The notes beneath the pieces are model-generated. The model was not told the origin of the DNA and did no database searches. It saw nothing but the letters and a program-made list of their open reading frames with translations. Source: Fibrobacter sp. (GTDB lineage: Bacteria > Fibrobacterota > Chitinivibrionia > Chitinivibrionales > Chitinispirillaceae). From it: a stretch of 54,336 bases of DNA. The stretch lies in NCBI GenBank assembly GCA_012513915.1, contig JAAZBG010000252.1, positions 1 through 54,336 of the forward strand, given 5' to 3'. This document shows positions 17,121 through 26,079 of the stretch, piece after piece. The translations under genes and the position numbers were made by a program. How positions within the stretch are numbered: the stretch's first letter is position 1; each line of letters begins with the position of its first letter.

Positions 17121-17156
17121 CAAAAAAATAAGCGCCAGGTATTACTACCTGACGCC
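17121..17156 (-). terminator. Intrinsic terminator of the peptide importer operon
   Basis: On the minus strand the hairpin has arms GGCGTCAGGTA and TACCTGGCGC with a 4-base loop and one mismatch, followed by TTATTTTTTTG. It stands about 170 bases after the permease gene. The stretch between has no gene. Confidence 0.8.
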
Positions 17157-17322
17157 TTCCGCTTCACCCAAATTGTCTGCAAGAGGACCTTGCAATGAGG
17201 ATTATTATGTAGGTATTAGTAAGATACTATTGTGCGGTCTAAAAAAGCAAATTTTTTATTCCACAGAAATGCAAAGAAAAATTACACTTTAAAGAGCTGG
17301 ATAATCATGTAATAAGTACTCA

Positions 17323-18399
17323 TTACCTGTTCGGATCAAGCGCATCCCGTAAACCATCACCGACAAAATTGAACGCCATTACCGAAAGAAGGATAAATAC
17401 ACCGGGAATTAATACCCACGGATGGTGTTGTATATCTGCGATATTCATGGCGACACTGAGCAAATTGCCCCAGCTTGCGTAAGGATCCTGAATACCAAGG
17501 CCGATCAGACTTAATGCGGATTCACCTAAAATGTACCCGGGAATTGACAATGTAATAGAAACTGTTGCGTATGACATGGTTTGCGGCAGTATGTGACGAA
17601 CAATAATGCGAAGATCACCTGCACCAAGAGCTTTTACTGCAGTTACAAAATCACGTTTACCAATAGATAAAACCATACCCCGTATTACACGTGCAAAACC
17701 AGCCCAGCCGACAAGGCTTAAAATTGCGATAATAAGCAAATACACCTCAACAGATGACATCTTTATCGGGAATGCACTGCGGAGTGCCAACAAAAGAAAA
17801 AATGATGGTACAAGCATAAAGCATTCTGCAAAACGCATAAGAATCCAGTCGGTTCTGCCTCCATAGTAACCGGAGATTCCACCAATAATGAAACCCAGCA
17901 GTGATGTTATAAAGACACCGATCAACCCGACAGAAAGAGAGACTCTTGAGCCATAAACTATACGGGAAAAAAGATCCCGTCCAACCGGATCAGCACCGAA
18001 AAGATAGATCCTGCATTTACCGGATGGATCATTAACGCCGAACAGATGACGGTCGACAGGAAAAATGTTCCAGAGCTTTACAGTATCACCTTTTGCAAAG
18101 AGTGAGATATAATATGGCTGGCTTTTGTCTTCAACGTAGATACGCTGGAAGTGATTATCAAACGTATATGAGTAGGGGTAGACAAACGGTTGAATTGAAA
18201 ACGAACCGTTATGGATAAAATGAATTCTGCTTGGGGGCTGAAACGAGAGTGCACGGTCACCATTGTCAAAATGATATGGAGCCATAAATTCAGCCAGTAT
18301 CGCTAATGTGTAAAGAATAACAAGAATGGAAATGCCAGGAAGAACCAGCGGATGCCGGAATATTTTCTGTGCTGTACGATTATCTTTTAATAGACTCAT
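17323..18399 (-). CDS. Peptide ABC transporter permease (OppC/DppC-like)
   Basis: The 358-residue membrane protein has an N-terminal membrane helix (about 19-39), a periplasmic region of some 100 residues and five further helices. The EAA loop that contacts the ATPase is in VTAVKALGAGDLRIIVRHIL. GADPVGRDLFSRIVYGSRVS is the usual OppC entry segment, and the C-terminus FNFVGDGLRDALDPNR is diagnostic. It overlaps the OppB-type gene by 4 bases (ATGA), so the two are translationally coupled. The operon holds the binding protein and both permeases but no ATPases; those must come from elsewhere. Confidence 0.92.
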   Translation of the reverse strand: MSLLKDNRTAQKIFRHPLVLPGISILVILYTLAILAEFMAPYHFDNGDRALSFQPPSRIHFIHNGSFSIQPFVYPYSYTFDNHFQRIYVEDKSQPYYISLFAKGDTVKLWNIFPVDRHLFGVNDPSGKCRIYLFGADPVGRDLFSRIVYGSRVSLSVGLIGVFITSLLGFIIGGISGYYGGRTDWILMRFAECFMLVPSFFLLLALRSAFPIKMSSVEVYLLIIAILSLVGWAGFARVIRGMVLSIGKRDFVTAVKALGAGDLRIIVRHILPQTMSYATVSITLSIPGYILGESALSLIGLGIQDPYASWGNLLSVAMNIADIQHHPWVLIPGVFILLSVMAFNFVGDGLRDALDPNR

Positions 18400-19379
18400 C
18401 CTTTACGCACCCTTGGATCAACGATAACAAGCAATATATCGGCAATAAAATTCCCGGCGATCAGCATCACACCACCCATAAGTAAACTACCCATCACCAG
18501 AAATGTATCCTGCGACCGGACTGCATTAAGCATAAGGCTTCCAAGTCCGGGCCAGTTGATAATGATCTCAAGCAGTGCTGCACCGCTTAGGAGTGCGCTG
18601 AACTCATACCCAAACAGCGTAATCAGTGGATTAATTGCATTACGTAAAGCATGACCGTAGATAACCCTGTTTTCCGGAAGTCCCTTTGCTCGTGCAGTGG
18701 TCACATATTGCTTGCGAAGCTCTTCAAGCATGTTTCCTCTCGCAATACGTTGCAGGCCGGCGAGTGCAGTAATTGTAAGTACAATGACAGGAATTACCAT
18801 ATGTGCAGCCCGGTCAATAAATTTTCCGAACAGTGAAAGTGTGTCATAATTTGGGGAGATCATGCCGCTTTTGGGGATTGCTCCGATGATCGGAATATCT
18901 TTACAAAGGTATACAACAAACATAAGCAGCAGCGCAATGAAAAACGTCGGAAGTGACATGCCCAGATATGAGATACCACTCATGATTCGGTCACTCCAGG
19001 AGTATTGTTTAACCGCCGCATAAATACCCAGCGGAATAGCAATAAGCCAGGTAAAAAAGATGGAAACAATCGCAAGCGTAAAGGTATTGACCAGGCGCTC
19101 TGCGATAACGGTACTAACGTTTGCTTCACGTGAAAATGAGTATCCGAGATCAAGTCTCACAGCACGGCCAAGCCAGTGAACATACTGAACGAGTATTGGC
19201 TTGTCAAAATGATACTTGGCCTCAAGCTTTTTAACGGTTTCCTGGCTTATACGGGGATCAAATTTATATTTGGCAAGTACATCCCCGGGAGCAAGGTCTA
19301 TAAACAGGAACGTGATAAAAGAGATAAGAAGTAGTTGTGGTATTGAAACCAGTAATCGTCTTAATAGTTCATCACGCAT
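18396..19379 (-). CDS. Peptide ABC transporter permease (OppB/DppB-like)
   Basis: At 327 residues this is a standard OppB-type permease with six membrane helices. Typical elements are the N-terminal helix with LISFITFLFIDLAPGD, the segment LGRAVRLDLGYSFS and the EAA loop YVTTARAKGLPENRVIYGHA near residues 225-245. It follows the binding protein gene by 81 bases containing a strong hairpin, and its stop overlaps the OppC start. Imports short peptides through the inner membrane together with OppC and two missing ATPases. Confidence 0.92.
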   Translation of the reverse strand: MRDELLRRLLVSIPQLLLISFITFLFIDLAPGDVLAKYKFDPRISQETVKKLEAKYHFDKPILVQYVHWLGRAVRLDLGYSFSREANVSTVIAERLVNTFTLAIVSIFFTWLIAIPLGIYAAVKQYSWSDRIMSGISYLGMSLPTFFIALLLMFVVYLCKDIPIIGAIPKSGMISPNYDTLSLFGKFIDRAAHMVIPVIVLTITALAGLQRIARGNMLEELRKQYVTTARAKGLPENRVIYGHALRNAINPLITLFGYEFSALLSGAALLEIIINWPGLGSLMLNAVRSQDTFLVMGSLLMGGVMLIAGNFIADILLVIVDPRVRKG

Positions 19380-19419
19380 ACAATGCCGGTTACCATATAA
19401 TAAAAAGTGTTCATGATAG

Positions 19420-19458
19420 ATTACTATAAACCGGAGATCGCTACCGGTTTATAGTAAT
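19420..19458. other. Strong hairpin between binding-protein and permease genes
   Basis: Perfect 15-bp arms (19420-19434 and 19444-19458) with a 9-base loop lie immediately after the stop of the peptide-binding protein gene. No T run follows on the minus strand, so it is not a full terminator; it more probably protects the 3' end of the binding-protein message and lowers permease expression, as in other importer operons. Confidence 0.7.
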
Positions 19459-19460
19459 AC

Positions 19461-21293
19461 TTATTGTTTAAAATAGATGTATTCCAGATTGTGTAAAATA
19501 CCTGTGTTGTTACATGGATTGATATTGCCGAATTTGTTGCTCAGGCAGTAAATCTGTTCCGGAAGTACGGTGTAGATATTCGGCAACTCATCGGATGCAA
19601 TCTGCTGCCATCTGTCATAGAGTATTTTCCTTTTTGTCGTATCAAGCTCTTTCACGCCGGCATCATAGATGCTGTCGATTGTTGCTTCCCACGATGTTTC
19701 AGGTTTTTTCTGCTTACTGTTCCACATGTGCAAAGAACCGCTTGATCGCCAGACATTATTACCTGAATGTGGTTCAGGTCCACCGGTAAGTCCTATCAGG
19801 ATGCAATCCCAGTTGTAGGGAGGATTACTCATATTCTGAATTATGGTATTAAATTCAAGTGTCTGAAAATGAACTTTAATACCAAGACGTTCCATATCTT
19901 TTCGAATAATTTCGGCAATTTTAATGCGTGGATTATTACCGCTGTTTGTGACAAGTGAGAATTCAAGGATGTTGCCGTCCTTATCTTCAAGGATACCATC
20001 ACCGTTAGAGTCCTTGAAACCTTCATCAGCCAGGATCGATTTGGCTTTCGCAATGTCATAAGGGTAGCGGGTTGTTGTATTGTTAAAGAAATAACCCTCT
20101 GATGGAGCCATTGGAGACCACTGAGGATACCCGAGCCCATTCATCACAATTTTGATCATATTATCTTTGTCAATGATATGTGCTATTGCCTGACGAAATT
20201 TTTTGTTTGTAAACCAAGTGTATTTCGGGTCGGTAACATAACGTACAGATTTACCGGCTTTTTTTGTCGCAACAGGATCCAATGTGGAATGCTGGTTAAA
20301 AATCAGAAAATTACTTCCTGCAGCTGGTCCTACTCTGTAAACCGTATACCCGCCGTTTGCTTCATCACTTTTTAATCCCGGATAGTCTTCGCCTTTTGCA
20401 GCAAGATAGTCGATCTCCCTGCTCTTAAACTGAAGTAATTGAGCATTCTGATCCGTGACAATCGTATAAATAACTTTGTCAATATAGGGCAGACTGTTAC
20501 CGGATGCATCCTTTTTCCAGTAGAGCGGATTCTTTTTCAGAACTATTTTCTGGGATGGAGTGTAACTTTCAAGAAGGTATGGACCGGTTCCAACAATATC
20601 TGATGGCTTGGTGGCGATACTCAGTGCAGAACTGAATTTTTTACTTTTTACAATACTCTCCCACTTATGTTTTGGCAATATCTCCTGTACCAAAAAACGA
20701 AGGAATGGAGCAAATGTTGAAGGCAACTTGAACTCAACATGTGAACTGTCGATAGCTTTAACAGCAATTTTCCTGTTTCCATCAATAGTGAAAACATCAC
20801 GTGATGAATTCGGATTGATGTCATCGTTGTAGATCAGCTTATTAAAGGTAAACTCGACATCATAGGCACTGAAACGGACGCCATCAGACCACTGAACCCC
20901 ATCTCTGATATGGAATGTATATGTGTGCCCGTCAGGAGAGATAACCCATGAGTCAGCAAGGTTTGGCTGTGGCATTAGCGTAACGCTGTTTGCTTTCGTA
21001 AGACCTTCATACATATACGTGGTAAATTCGGTAGTACTTGTTTCCGTTGATGTAATCGGATTGAACGATTTCGGATCAGATACCGTTGAAAGGATAATCT
21101 GGCCGCCTGATTTCCCGATTTCCGGTACAAACTGCGCAGCTTTTGCGTTAAGTGCGACGTAGTCAACCATGTTGCCTGAGGTTGATACAGAATCAGAAGG
21201 TTTTGTTTGTGTTGATCTATCTGTTTTGCTTTTACATCCTGAAATTGATAGAAGAAGAAGGCTTACAGAAAGAAAAATCAGGTGTTTATTCAT
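19461..21293 (-). CDS. Peptide-binding lipoprotein of ABC importer (SBP family 5)
   Basis: The 610-residue protein starts with a lipoprotein signal (LLLLSISGC, lipid Cys at 20) and then shows the family-5 solute-binding fold: GQIILSTVSDPKSFNPITST, YMYEGLTK, LADSWVISPDGHTYTFHIRD with GVQWSDGVRFSAYDVEFTF, VGTGPYLLESYTP and FRQAIAHIIDKDNM. It is anchored to a membrane and presents oligopeptides to the permeases encoded next. Together with the peptidase/epimerase pair upstream on the other strand it suggests uptake of murein peptides, though the ligand is not visible from sequence. Confidence 0.92.
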   Translation of the reverse strand: MNKHLIFLSVSLLLLSISGCKSKTDRSTQTKPSDSVSTSGNMVDYVALNAKAAQFVPEIGKSGGQIILSTVSDPKSFNPITSTETSTTEFTTYMYEGLTKANSVTLMPQPNLADSWVISPDGHTYTFHIRDGVQWSDGVRFSAYDVEFTFNKLIYNDDINPNSSRDVFTIDGNRKIAVKAIDSSHVEFKLPSTFAPFLRFLVQEILPKHKWESIVKSKKFSSALSIATKPSDIVGTGPYLLESYTPSQKIVLKKNPLYWKKDASGNSLPYIDKVIYTIVTDQNAQLLQFKSREIDYLAAKGEDYPGLKSDEANGGYTVYRVGPAAGSNFLIFNQHSTLDPVATKKAGKSVRYVTDPKYTWFTNKKFRQAIAHIIDKDNMIKIVMNGLGYPQWSPMAPSEGYFFNNTTTRYPYDIAKAKSILADEGFKDSNGDGILEDKDGNILEFSLVTNSGNNPRIKIAEIIRKDMERLGIKVHFQTLEFNTIIQNMSNPPYNWDCILIGLTGGPEPHSGNNVWRSSGSLHMWNSKQKKPETSWEATIDSIYDAGVKELDTTKRKILYDRWQQIASDELPNIYTVLPEQIYCLSNKFGNINPCNNTGILHNLEYIYFKQ

Positions 21294-21502
21294 TCGCTCT
21301 CCTGTGAAAATCGCATTTGTTATAGAGTTGTCTGCTTAACCAGGTGTTCTTTGCAGATCAGGTTATCAGTCATGTATATCCGAATATAATATAAACAAGG
21401 ATGCTATATCTCTACCGCAAAAAGAAAATTGTTTCTGCTCAGGCGATTTGCCACTATATATGTATCGCGGCAACGTTTATAACGTGCCGTTGAATTAGTT
21501 GA
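21294..21502. other. Gap upstream of the peptide importer
   Basis: It must hold the importer promoter, and a TATATT-rich stretch at about 21380-21400 could be the -10 region, but no good -35 pairs with it. At about 21468-21492 there is an imperfect hairpin (arms CGGC-ACGTT with one bulge) just after the stop of the LamG lipoprotein gene, without a T run. Confidence 0.3.
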
Positions 21503-23155
21503 TTATTTAATAGTAAGAATCCGGCTGTCTTTGCGCTGATTCATGTAAGACATTTTTATCCAGTCTGAACTGCGGGCTGTAAAAGAGAGCACGAAGTCGT
21601 CAATCGATCCTCCTGAAAAGGCAAAATCGCCATCAGCTTCAGCACCTATAGTTAGATTTGAAGTATTGGTAACCAGGCCAACAGTTGTTATATCACCAAA
21701 TCTGGTAGCGGATTTATCGTCTCCATCAATGAATAATTTACAATTAAAATTTCCGGTACGATCAAATACTACTGCAACATGATGCCATAACGTGTCGGTA
21801 ATCTGCGCAGTGGTCTGCAATCCAAATGCACCGGCTGAATCCCAGGATGACCCACCGGTTGCAATATAACAGTGAAATTGATTTGCCGGATCGAATGCAA
21901 TATTCCAGCCGTAATTTACTGATGGATCACCACCGGTACTTTTTGCTGCAATAGTCTGAATTTTTCCGTTTACCGTTTTCTTTATCCATGCACTGATTGT
22001 CAAATTTGACATCTGAGGATTGCCAACATTTTTAAAATTGACATAGCCATTGGAATCACGCATATGAATTCCCTTGCCAATAATACCATCATACTGCTGG
22101 ACAGATCCGTTTGCTGTACCATCCCACTGACTTCTGGATGCATCACTTACTAATGGCAGGGTAGAATTGAAATGCCAGACAGCTTTGAGTCCGCTTGTGG
22201 TATCAAACTTGTCATTAGCAGTTCGCTCTGCATCAGGATTACCATAATAAAGAACGATATGTTGCTCGCTGTTATCGGGTTGAATGGTATCAACCATTAC
22301 CCAGATCTCACCGATACCCTGTGATGGTTCCCAACGTTCTATTTCAAATGGAAGCATGGTGTTATCCGGCTTTCTGAACATCAGGTCCCCACCGTTGGTT
22401 TTAATATCGTTAAAGGATATTGTTGTTGTATCCAGTCTGACAAGTAAAGGAAAACCCTTAAGAGCGGTTGTAATATTTGCACCACCTGAAGAGGTGTTGA
22501 TAACGATATCTTTCTGGTATTTCCAAAACGTGTTGTAAATAGTGGTTACTTTTGATGGCGCAACGGGAACATCATATCTGATAATTCTTCGCTCCTGATT
22601 TGTATCCGATGCATAGCGAAGCGTTGCGATTTTTCCCGGTGGAACAGAGTCAAGCACAACAAAACCATCTGTGATTGTGCCGGTAGACAATGATGCTATA
22701 GTGGTCCCGGGAATGTAGAAGAACCCGTTGGAAAATGATGCATGATCAGGGACAGGTATTTTTATCGAGCCTGTTGCATCGAGCGTTCCTGTTTGCAGGG
22801 TAACGGTGTCATCACCAACCACGGCATTGTCAATCATGCACCGGTCAAGCGAAGTCAGGTCAATAGCCGTTATAACATACTCACCGGAATCCAGTCCGTC
22901 AAAGCTGTAGGCTCCCAGACCATTGGTTACACCATTGCGAATAAGCCCGTTTGATGAAATCCCCGGTACATAGTCAGATGGAATACAGCGAACAAACGCA
23001 TTGCGGGCCGCGGTACCGTCCTTGTTGACAATAATACCAGCAATCTTTGCGTTTCCTGTATCAACGGTCCCGCTTATCTGTTCGCCACATTGCATTAGAA
23101 GCAGCGTGGTGGTAAACAGCATGGTGAAATACTTTTTTACAACAATAGTGTTCAT
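21503..23155 (-). CDS. Surface lipoprotein with DUF2341 and LamG-like domains
   Basis: The 550-residue protein has a lipoprotein-like signal (LLLMQC, Cys near 23), a carboxypeptidase-regulatory-like/Ig segment (about 35-110), a DUF2341 domain (about 210-320: FPLLVRLDTTTISF, DLMFRKPDNTMLPFEIERW and IVLYYGNPDA), and a concanavalin-A/LamG-like domain (about 330-535: LKAVWHFNSTLP, LTISAWIKK, DTLWHHVAVVFDRTG, LFIDG, IDDFVLSFTARSSDWIKMSY). Such proteins are abundant in Fibrobacterota and relatives and probably bind carbohydrate or cell-surface ligands. It lies 28 bases after the TIGR02147-type regulator gene on the same strand and is probably co-transcribed. Confidence 0.85.
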   Translation of the reverse strand: MNTIVVKKYFTMLFTTTLLLMQCGEQISGTVDTGNAKIAGIIVNKDGTAARNAFVRCIPSDYVPGISSNGLIRNGVTNGLGAYSFDGLDSGEYVITAIDLTSLDRCMIDNAVVGDDTVTLQTGTLDATGSIKIPVPDHASFSNGFFYIPGTTIASLSTGTITDGFVVLDSVPPGKIATLRYASDTNQERRIIRYDVPVAPSKVTTIYNTFWKYQKDIVINTSSGGANITTALKGFPLLVRLDTTTISFNDIKTNGGDLMFRKPDNTMLPFEIERWEPSQGIGEIWVMVDTIQPDNSEQHIVLYYGNPDAERTANDKFDTTSGLKAVWHFNSTLPLVSDASRSQWDGTANGSVQQYDGIIGKGIHMRDSNGYVNFKNVGNPQMSNLTISAWIKKTVNGKIQTIAAKSTGGDPSVNYGWNIAFDPANQFHCYIATGGSSWDSAGAFGLQTTAQITDTLWHHVAVVFDRTGNFNCKLFIDGDDKSATRFGDITTVGLVTNTSNLTIGAEADGDFAFSGGSIDDFVLSFTARSSDWIKMSYMNQRKDSRILTIK

Positions 23156-23183
23156 AGTCCCCCGACAATACCTTTATAGTGTA

Positions 23184-24044
23184 TTACCCCTGATGTGTAT
23201 CACCTTTGCTGATGGTTTCTTCTCCGATTATTTTACTAATCGGGAAAAGAGCAATGTTTATCTGGTAGATTCTGTCTGTGGTGGTATCGTTATTAACGAT
23301 TACTTTCAGACGATCTTTAAATGCCTCGATCTCTTTTGTAATTATTTCATACGTCTCTCGTGAAACGCCCATGGTGATTCCGCTGATATGACGATTGTTT
23401 CTATCGACAGAGTCAAGTGACGTTTTTGAAAGATCAATCATTGTACGTGTAAAATTCCGAACAGCCATTGATGTAATTGTGTCATCAGCTGCTATAGCTG
23501 TGGACGTCTGCCGGTATAAACCATTTTTTGTTTTTTCAATAAGTTTAAGGCGCAGAAGCATCTCTACTGACGCTTTAGCCCGTGATACATCAATAGGCGG
23601 GACCAGCGATGTCGCAAGAGCACTAAAATCATCCTTGAAATCCCTGATACAAATCAATTCCCGGATTGCAGGGACATACCAGTTCGAGAAACAGTCATAC
23701 TGATCACCATTGATTACCGATTCTTTAACCCGTTCGGACATGGAGCGAAGCACGGTGTAGCACTGCTGCTTTTCGCTCATTGATTTAGCCTGGTTGAACG
23801 CAACCAGATTTAAAAAATAAAGTTTCTCTTTAGCTTTTAATTCAAGGACTTTTGCAAAACGTTCAGCCATGTTACTTGTTAAGTTGCGCTTGCCTTCGAT
23901 AACATTTTTAAGGAATGATGGCGAGTTAACTCCAATTTTTTGTGCAAAATAACGATAGGAGAAATACTGTGTAGTATCTTTTTTTTCCTGATAAAACTCT
24001 GAGAGATATTTTCTGTAGTCTATATACTCAAAAATTGTTTGCAT
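23184..24044 (-). CDS. TIGR02147-family regulator (DUF4423-like)
   Basis: I start at ATG 24044 (MQTIFEYIDYRKYLSEFY), the typical N-terminus of TIGR02147 proteins known from Fibrobacter and Bdellovibrio; the frame runs 34 residues further upstream without support. The 286-residue product has an N-terminal HTH (FSYRYFAQKIGVNSPSFLKN, then VIEGKRNLT, about 23-55), then the conserved helical DUF4423-like part including WYVPAIRELI, and a C-terminal region with IYQINIALFPIS. It is thought to be a transcription regulator; the target is unknown. GTACAC motifs lie 43-83 bases upstream and again before the esterase gene, so a small regulon is possible. Confidence 0.85.
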   Translation of the reverse strand: MQTIFEYIDYRKYLSEFYQEKKDTTQYFSYRYFAQKIGVNSPSFLKNVIEGKRNLTSNMAERFAKVLELKAKEKLYFLNLVAFNQAKSMSEKQQCYTVLRSMSERVKESVINGDQYDCFSNWYVPAIRELICIRDFKDDFSALATSLVPPIDVSRAKASVEMLLRLKLIEKTKNGLYRQTSTAIAADDTITSMAVRNFTRTMIDLSKTSLDSVDRNNRHISGITMGVSRETYEIITKEIEAFKDRLKVIVNNDTTTDRIYQINIALFPISKIIGEETISKGDTHQG

Positions 24045-24086
24045 ACTATGTAATATAGGAAAAAAACGAGAAATCGTAGTATATAA

Positions 24087-24127
24087 TTGTACACGAAAAA
24101 TAGTGGATTGTACACAAGCAGTGTACG
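24087..24127. promoter_or_regulatory. Three GTACAC motifs upstream of the TIGR02147 gene
   Basis: TTGTACAC occurs at 24087-24094 and 24108-24115, exactly 21 bases (two helical turns) apart, and a third copy in reverse sense (AGTGTACG) lies at 24120-24127. A related pair is at 25879-25899 upstream of the carbohydrate esterase gene. Likely operator, perhaps for the TIGR02147 protein itself. Confidence 0.45.
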
Positions 24128-24197
24128 AAAAATTACATATGAACATGCTTAAGTAACAATTTCTTATGGTATTAAGGTAGATTATTACTATGTACGG

Positions 24198-24310
24198 AGC
24201 GTAAAAAAACTGATTGGAGTGGGCAAAAAAACAGGTAATACTGTTTTCCTTTTATGGAAATGAAAAGATTGTAGTGATGAGTAAGCTACCCCAATCAGTT
24301 TTTTTACGCT
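24198..24310. repeat. 113-bp element with perfect 20-bp inverted ends
   Basis: AGCGTAAAAAAACTGATTGG (24198-24217) recurs as its exact reverse complement at 24291-24310. The 73-base interior has no open frame of note. No clear target duplication flanks it. It could be a MITE-like remnant or encode a long RNA hairpin. Confidence 0.6.
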
Positions 24311-24701
24311 TCTATCTGTTCCGGCATTGTTTTAAAAAGAGTAAAAGCCCCAGTAAATCCTGCATTCACCGGGAATGATGATTTTTTTGCCTGGTAGACT
24401 TCATAACACGTAACAAAATATTGAGACCAGAAACTTTACGTATGTCGTAAGTAGTACACTTTTTTGCAATCCATTACACTATGACGTAATAGATTGTAAA
24501 ATCCTTGTAGCGATTACGGTATACCGTAAGGATTCCCACGGTTTGACATAGGAGGAAAACGGCATCTTGAGGTGCTGATTTTGACGTAGAACAAATCAAC
24601 TTGGGAAACGAGAGTCATCTCCCGAAATGCTTAAGTTTTTTAATGCAGCTTCTGTGTAAAAAACATACGAAGCTGCATCAAAAACTGTAAACGGAGAAAA
24701 G
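24311..24701. other. Long gap with palindromes and a hairpin
   Basis: No gene is seen. A perfect 16-bp palindrome TTACGGTATACCGTAA is at 24514-24529, set inside a looser AATCCTT/AAGGATT pair; ACGTAA-type half-sites occur also near 24439-24450 and 24484. At 24643-24678 a 10-bp stem (GCAGCTTC core) follows the esterase stop on the minus strand; the adjacent A/T runs pair with each other, so it is a poor terminator. Confidence 0.45.
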
Positions 24702-25781
24702 TTACTTAACAAAATTCGAAGAATACCGGAAAATTCCAGATTCTGTCCGGGTGATGAAAATCCCGTTATGGATATAATCGCTTCCGATCACCTGACGACC
24801 GTTGAGACTGATGATTGATGCTGGTTTTGCAACGATAGACTGTTTTTGTTTGGTTGTTAACGCAATCGGTTTAACTGATACTGCAGGGCTGTAGGTATAT
24901 TTCATGTTAAGCCATCGCTGTGCAGCAATAGTTCCGATTTTCACCTGGCCTGGTGCTGTATAGTGACCTCCAGAAATTGGAAAGCTCTTTGTTTCAAGAG
25001 TATCGACATTTTTCATTTTTTTTGTAACATTAACCTCTGCTGTTCTGACTGTTGAACCATAAGTCCACTGGGGATCGGTAGATATCATGGGAATTATTAC
25101 CGGGAGATCAGTAATCTTAAGCGCTGAACGTACATCGTTAATGAGGTTAGTGAGATTTTTTTCATAAGCATTCGCATACTGAGTTTGGTATGCGTCAAAT
25201 TCCCCCTGAAGCCAGACAAAGCCAGCCCAGCGTGGAGTGTAGAGTGATGTATCGTACGCTGTGTTAAACGACTTGAGTGCGGCATCGATAGCGGAAATCA
25301 TTCTTTGATAATGAGCACCAGCACTTCCATTATTTGAACTTGGTGGTACCCAGCAATCATCTGCTCCTTTATCATCACGATGGTATGCCAAATAAGTTGA
25401 TCCACAGCTTACTTTAATGAGAGCAATTTTTTGTCCAGGCATTGAGTCTGAAAGTGTTCTTCCAAAGAAAAGTTCGGGGCCAATACTTTGACCATTATTA
25501 GCATTACCACTGCCAAAATTGATACCCAGCGGGAGCCATTTTTTAACCCTGGATGCATTACCTTCCCATGTAAGATCCATGTAAATTTTGACATTTTGTA
25601 CGTCACTTTTTTCATTTGTCTGAAGCCCTGAACTTGCTGCATAACCAGTCATATTCGATTGCCCTGCAAGTAGAAAGACCGGGACATCAGTCTTTGTGTA
25701 TCCAGCAATCGCACTTAGCAATACAATTGCTGCAAGTAATCTACCAAATAAATGTTTTGGTTTTGTAGTACTATAAACCAT
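24702..25781 (-). CDS. Secreted carbohydrate esterase (SASA/CE6-like) with sorting-type C-terminal tail
   Basis: The 359-residue protein has a signal segment (LLAAIVLLSAIAGYT) and an SGNH-type sialate O-acetylesterase/CE6 domain (about 30-295). The nucleophile Ser is in LLAGQSNMTG, the oxyanion segment IKVSCGST is present, WLQGEFDA corresponds to the WxQGExD block, and the catalytic His is in GGHYTAPGQ. It would remove acetyl groups from xylan or similar glycans. The last 60 residues (SIISLNGRQVIGS, then GIFITRTESG) look like a type IX secretion sorting domain. AGGAG precedes the ATG. GTACAC motifs stand about 100 bases upstream. Confidence 0.83.
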   Translation of the reverse strand: MVYSTTKPKHLFGRLLAAIVLLSAIAGYTKTDVPVFLLAGQSNMTGYAASSGLQTNEKSDVQNVKIYMDLTWEGNASRVKKWLPLGINFGSGNANNGQSIGPELFFGRTLSDSMPGQKIALIKVSCGSTYLAYHRDDKGADDCWVPPSSNNGSAGAHYQRMISAIDAALKSFNTAYDTSLYTPRWAGFVWLQGEFDAYQTQYANAYEKNLTNLINDVRSALKITDLPVIIPMISTDPQWTYGSTVRTAEVNVTKKMKNVDTLETKSFPISGGHYTAPGQVKIGTIAAQRWLNMKYTYSPAVSVKPIALTTKQKQSIVAKPASIISLNGRQVIGSDYIHNGIFITRTESGIFRYSSNFVK

Positions 25782-26079
25782 GGAAACTCCTGTGTAAAAA
25801 AATAAAAAACTCCCTCTACGGGTAATTTATAGGGATAATGACATATTGGGAATTAATTAGCGAGTGGAGAATAAAAAAGTGTACACAAATTGAGTACAAG
25901 TGTTTAAAAAGGCAAAGCTAAATTGATAAATCAAGAGAATACCTTAACCTGAAACGGGAGCATTTTCCGATAAATAGGTATGAAGGTTCAATAAGTACAA
26001 AAATCGCTCATGTTTTTCCCATTTTATGGGATCAACATGGGCATTCATGAATGATTGATTGAATAGACCGGAGTATGGT
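25782..26079. other. Gap upstream of the esterase gene
   Basis: No gene is seen. The only notable site is GTGTACAC at 25879-25886 followed by GTACAA at 25894-25899, resembling the motifs upstream of the TIGR02147 gene. The region would carry the esterase promoter. Confidence 0.35.

Noticed and set aside
24643-24678. Hairpin after the esterase gene as an intrinsic terminator
   Set aside because: On the minus strand the stem is followed by A, not T; the A/T runs pair with each other. It was kept only as a hairpin.
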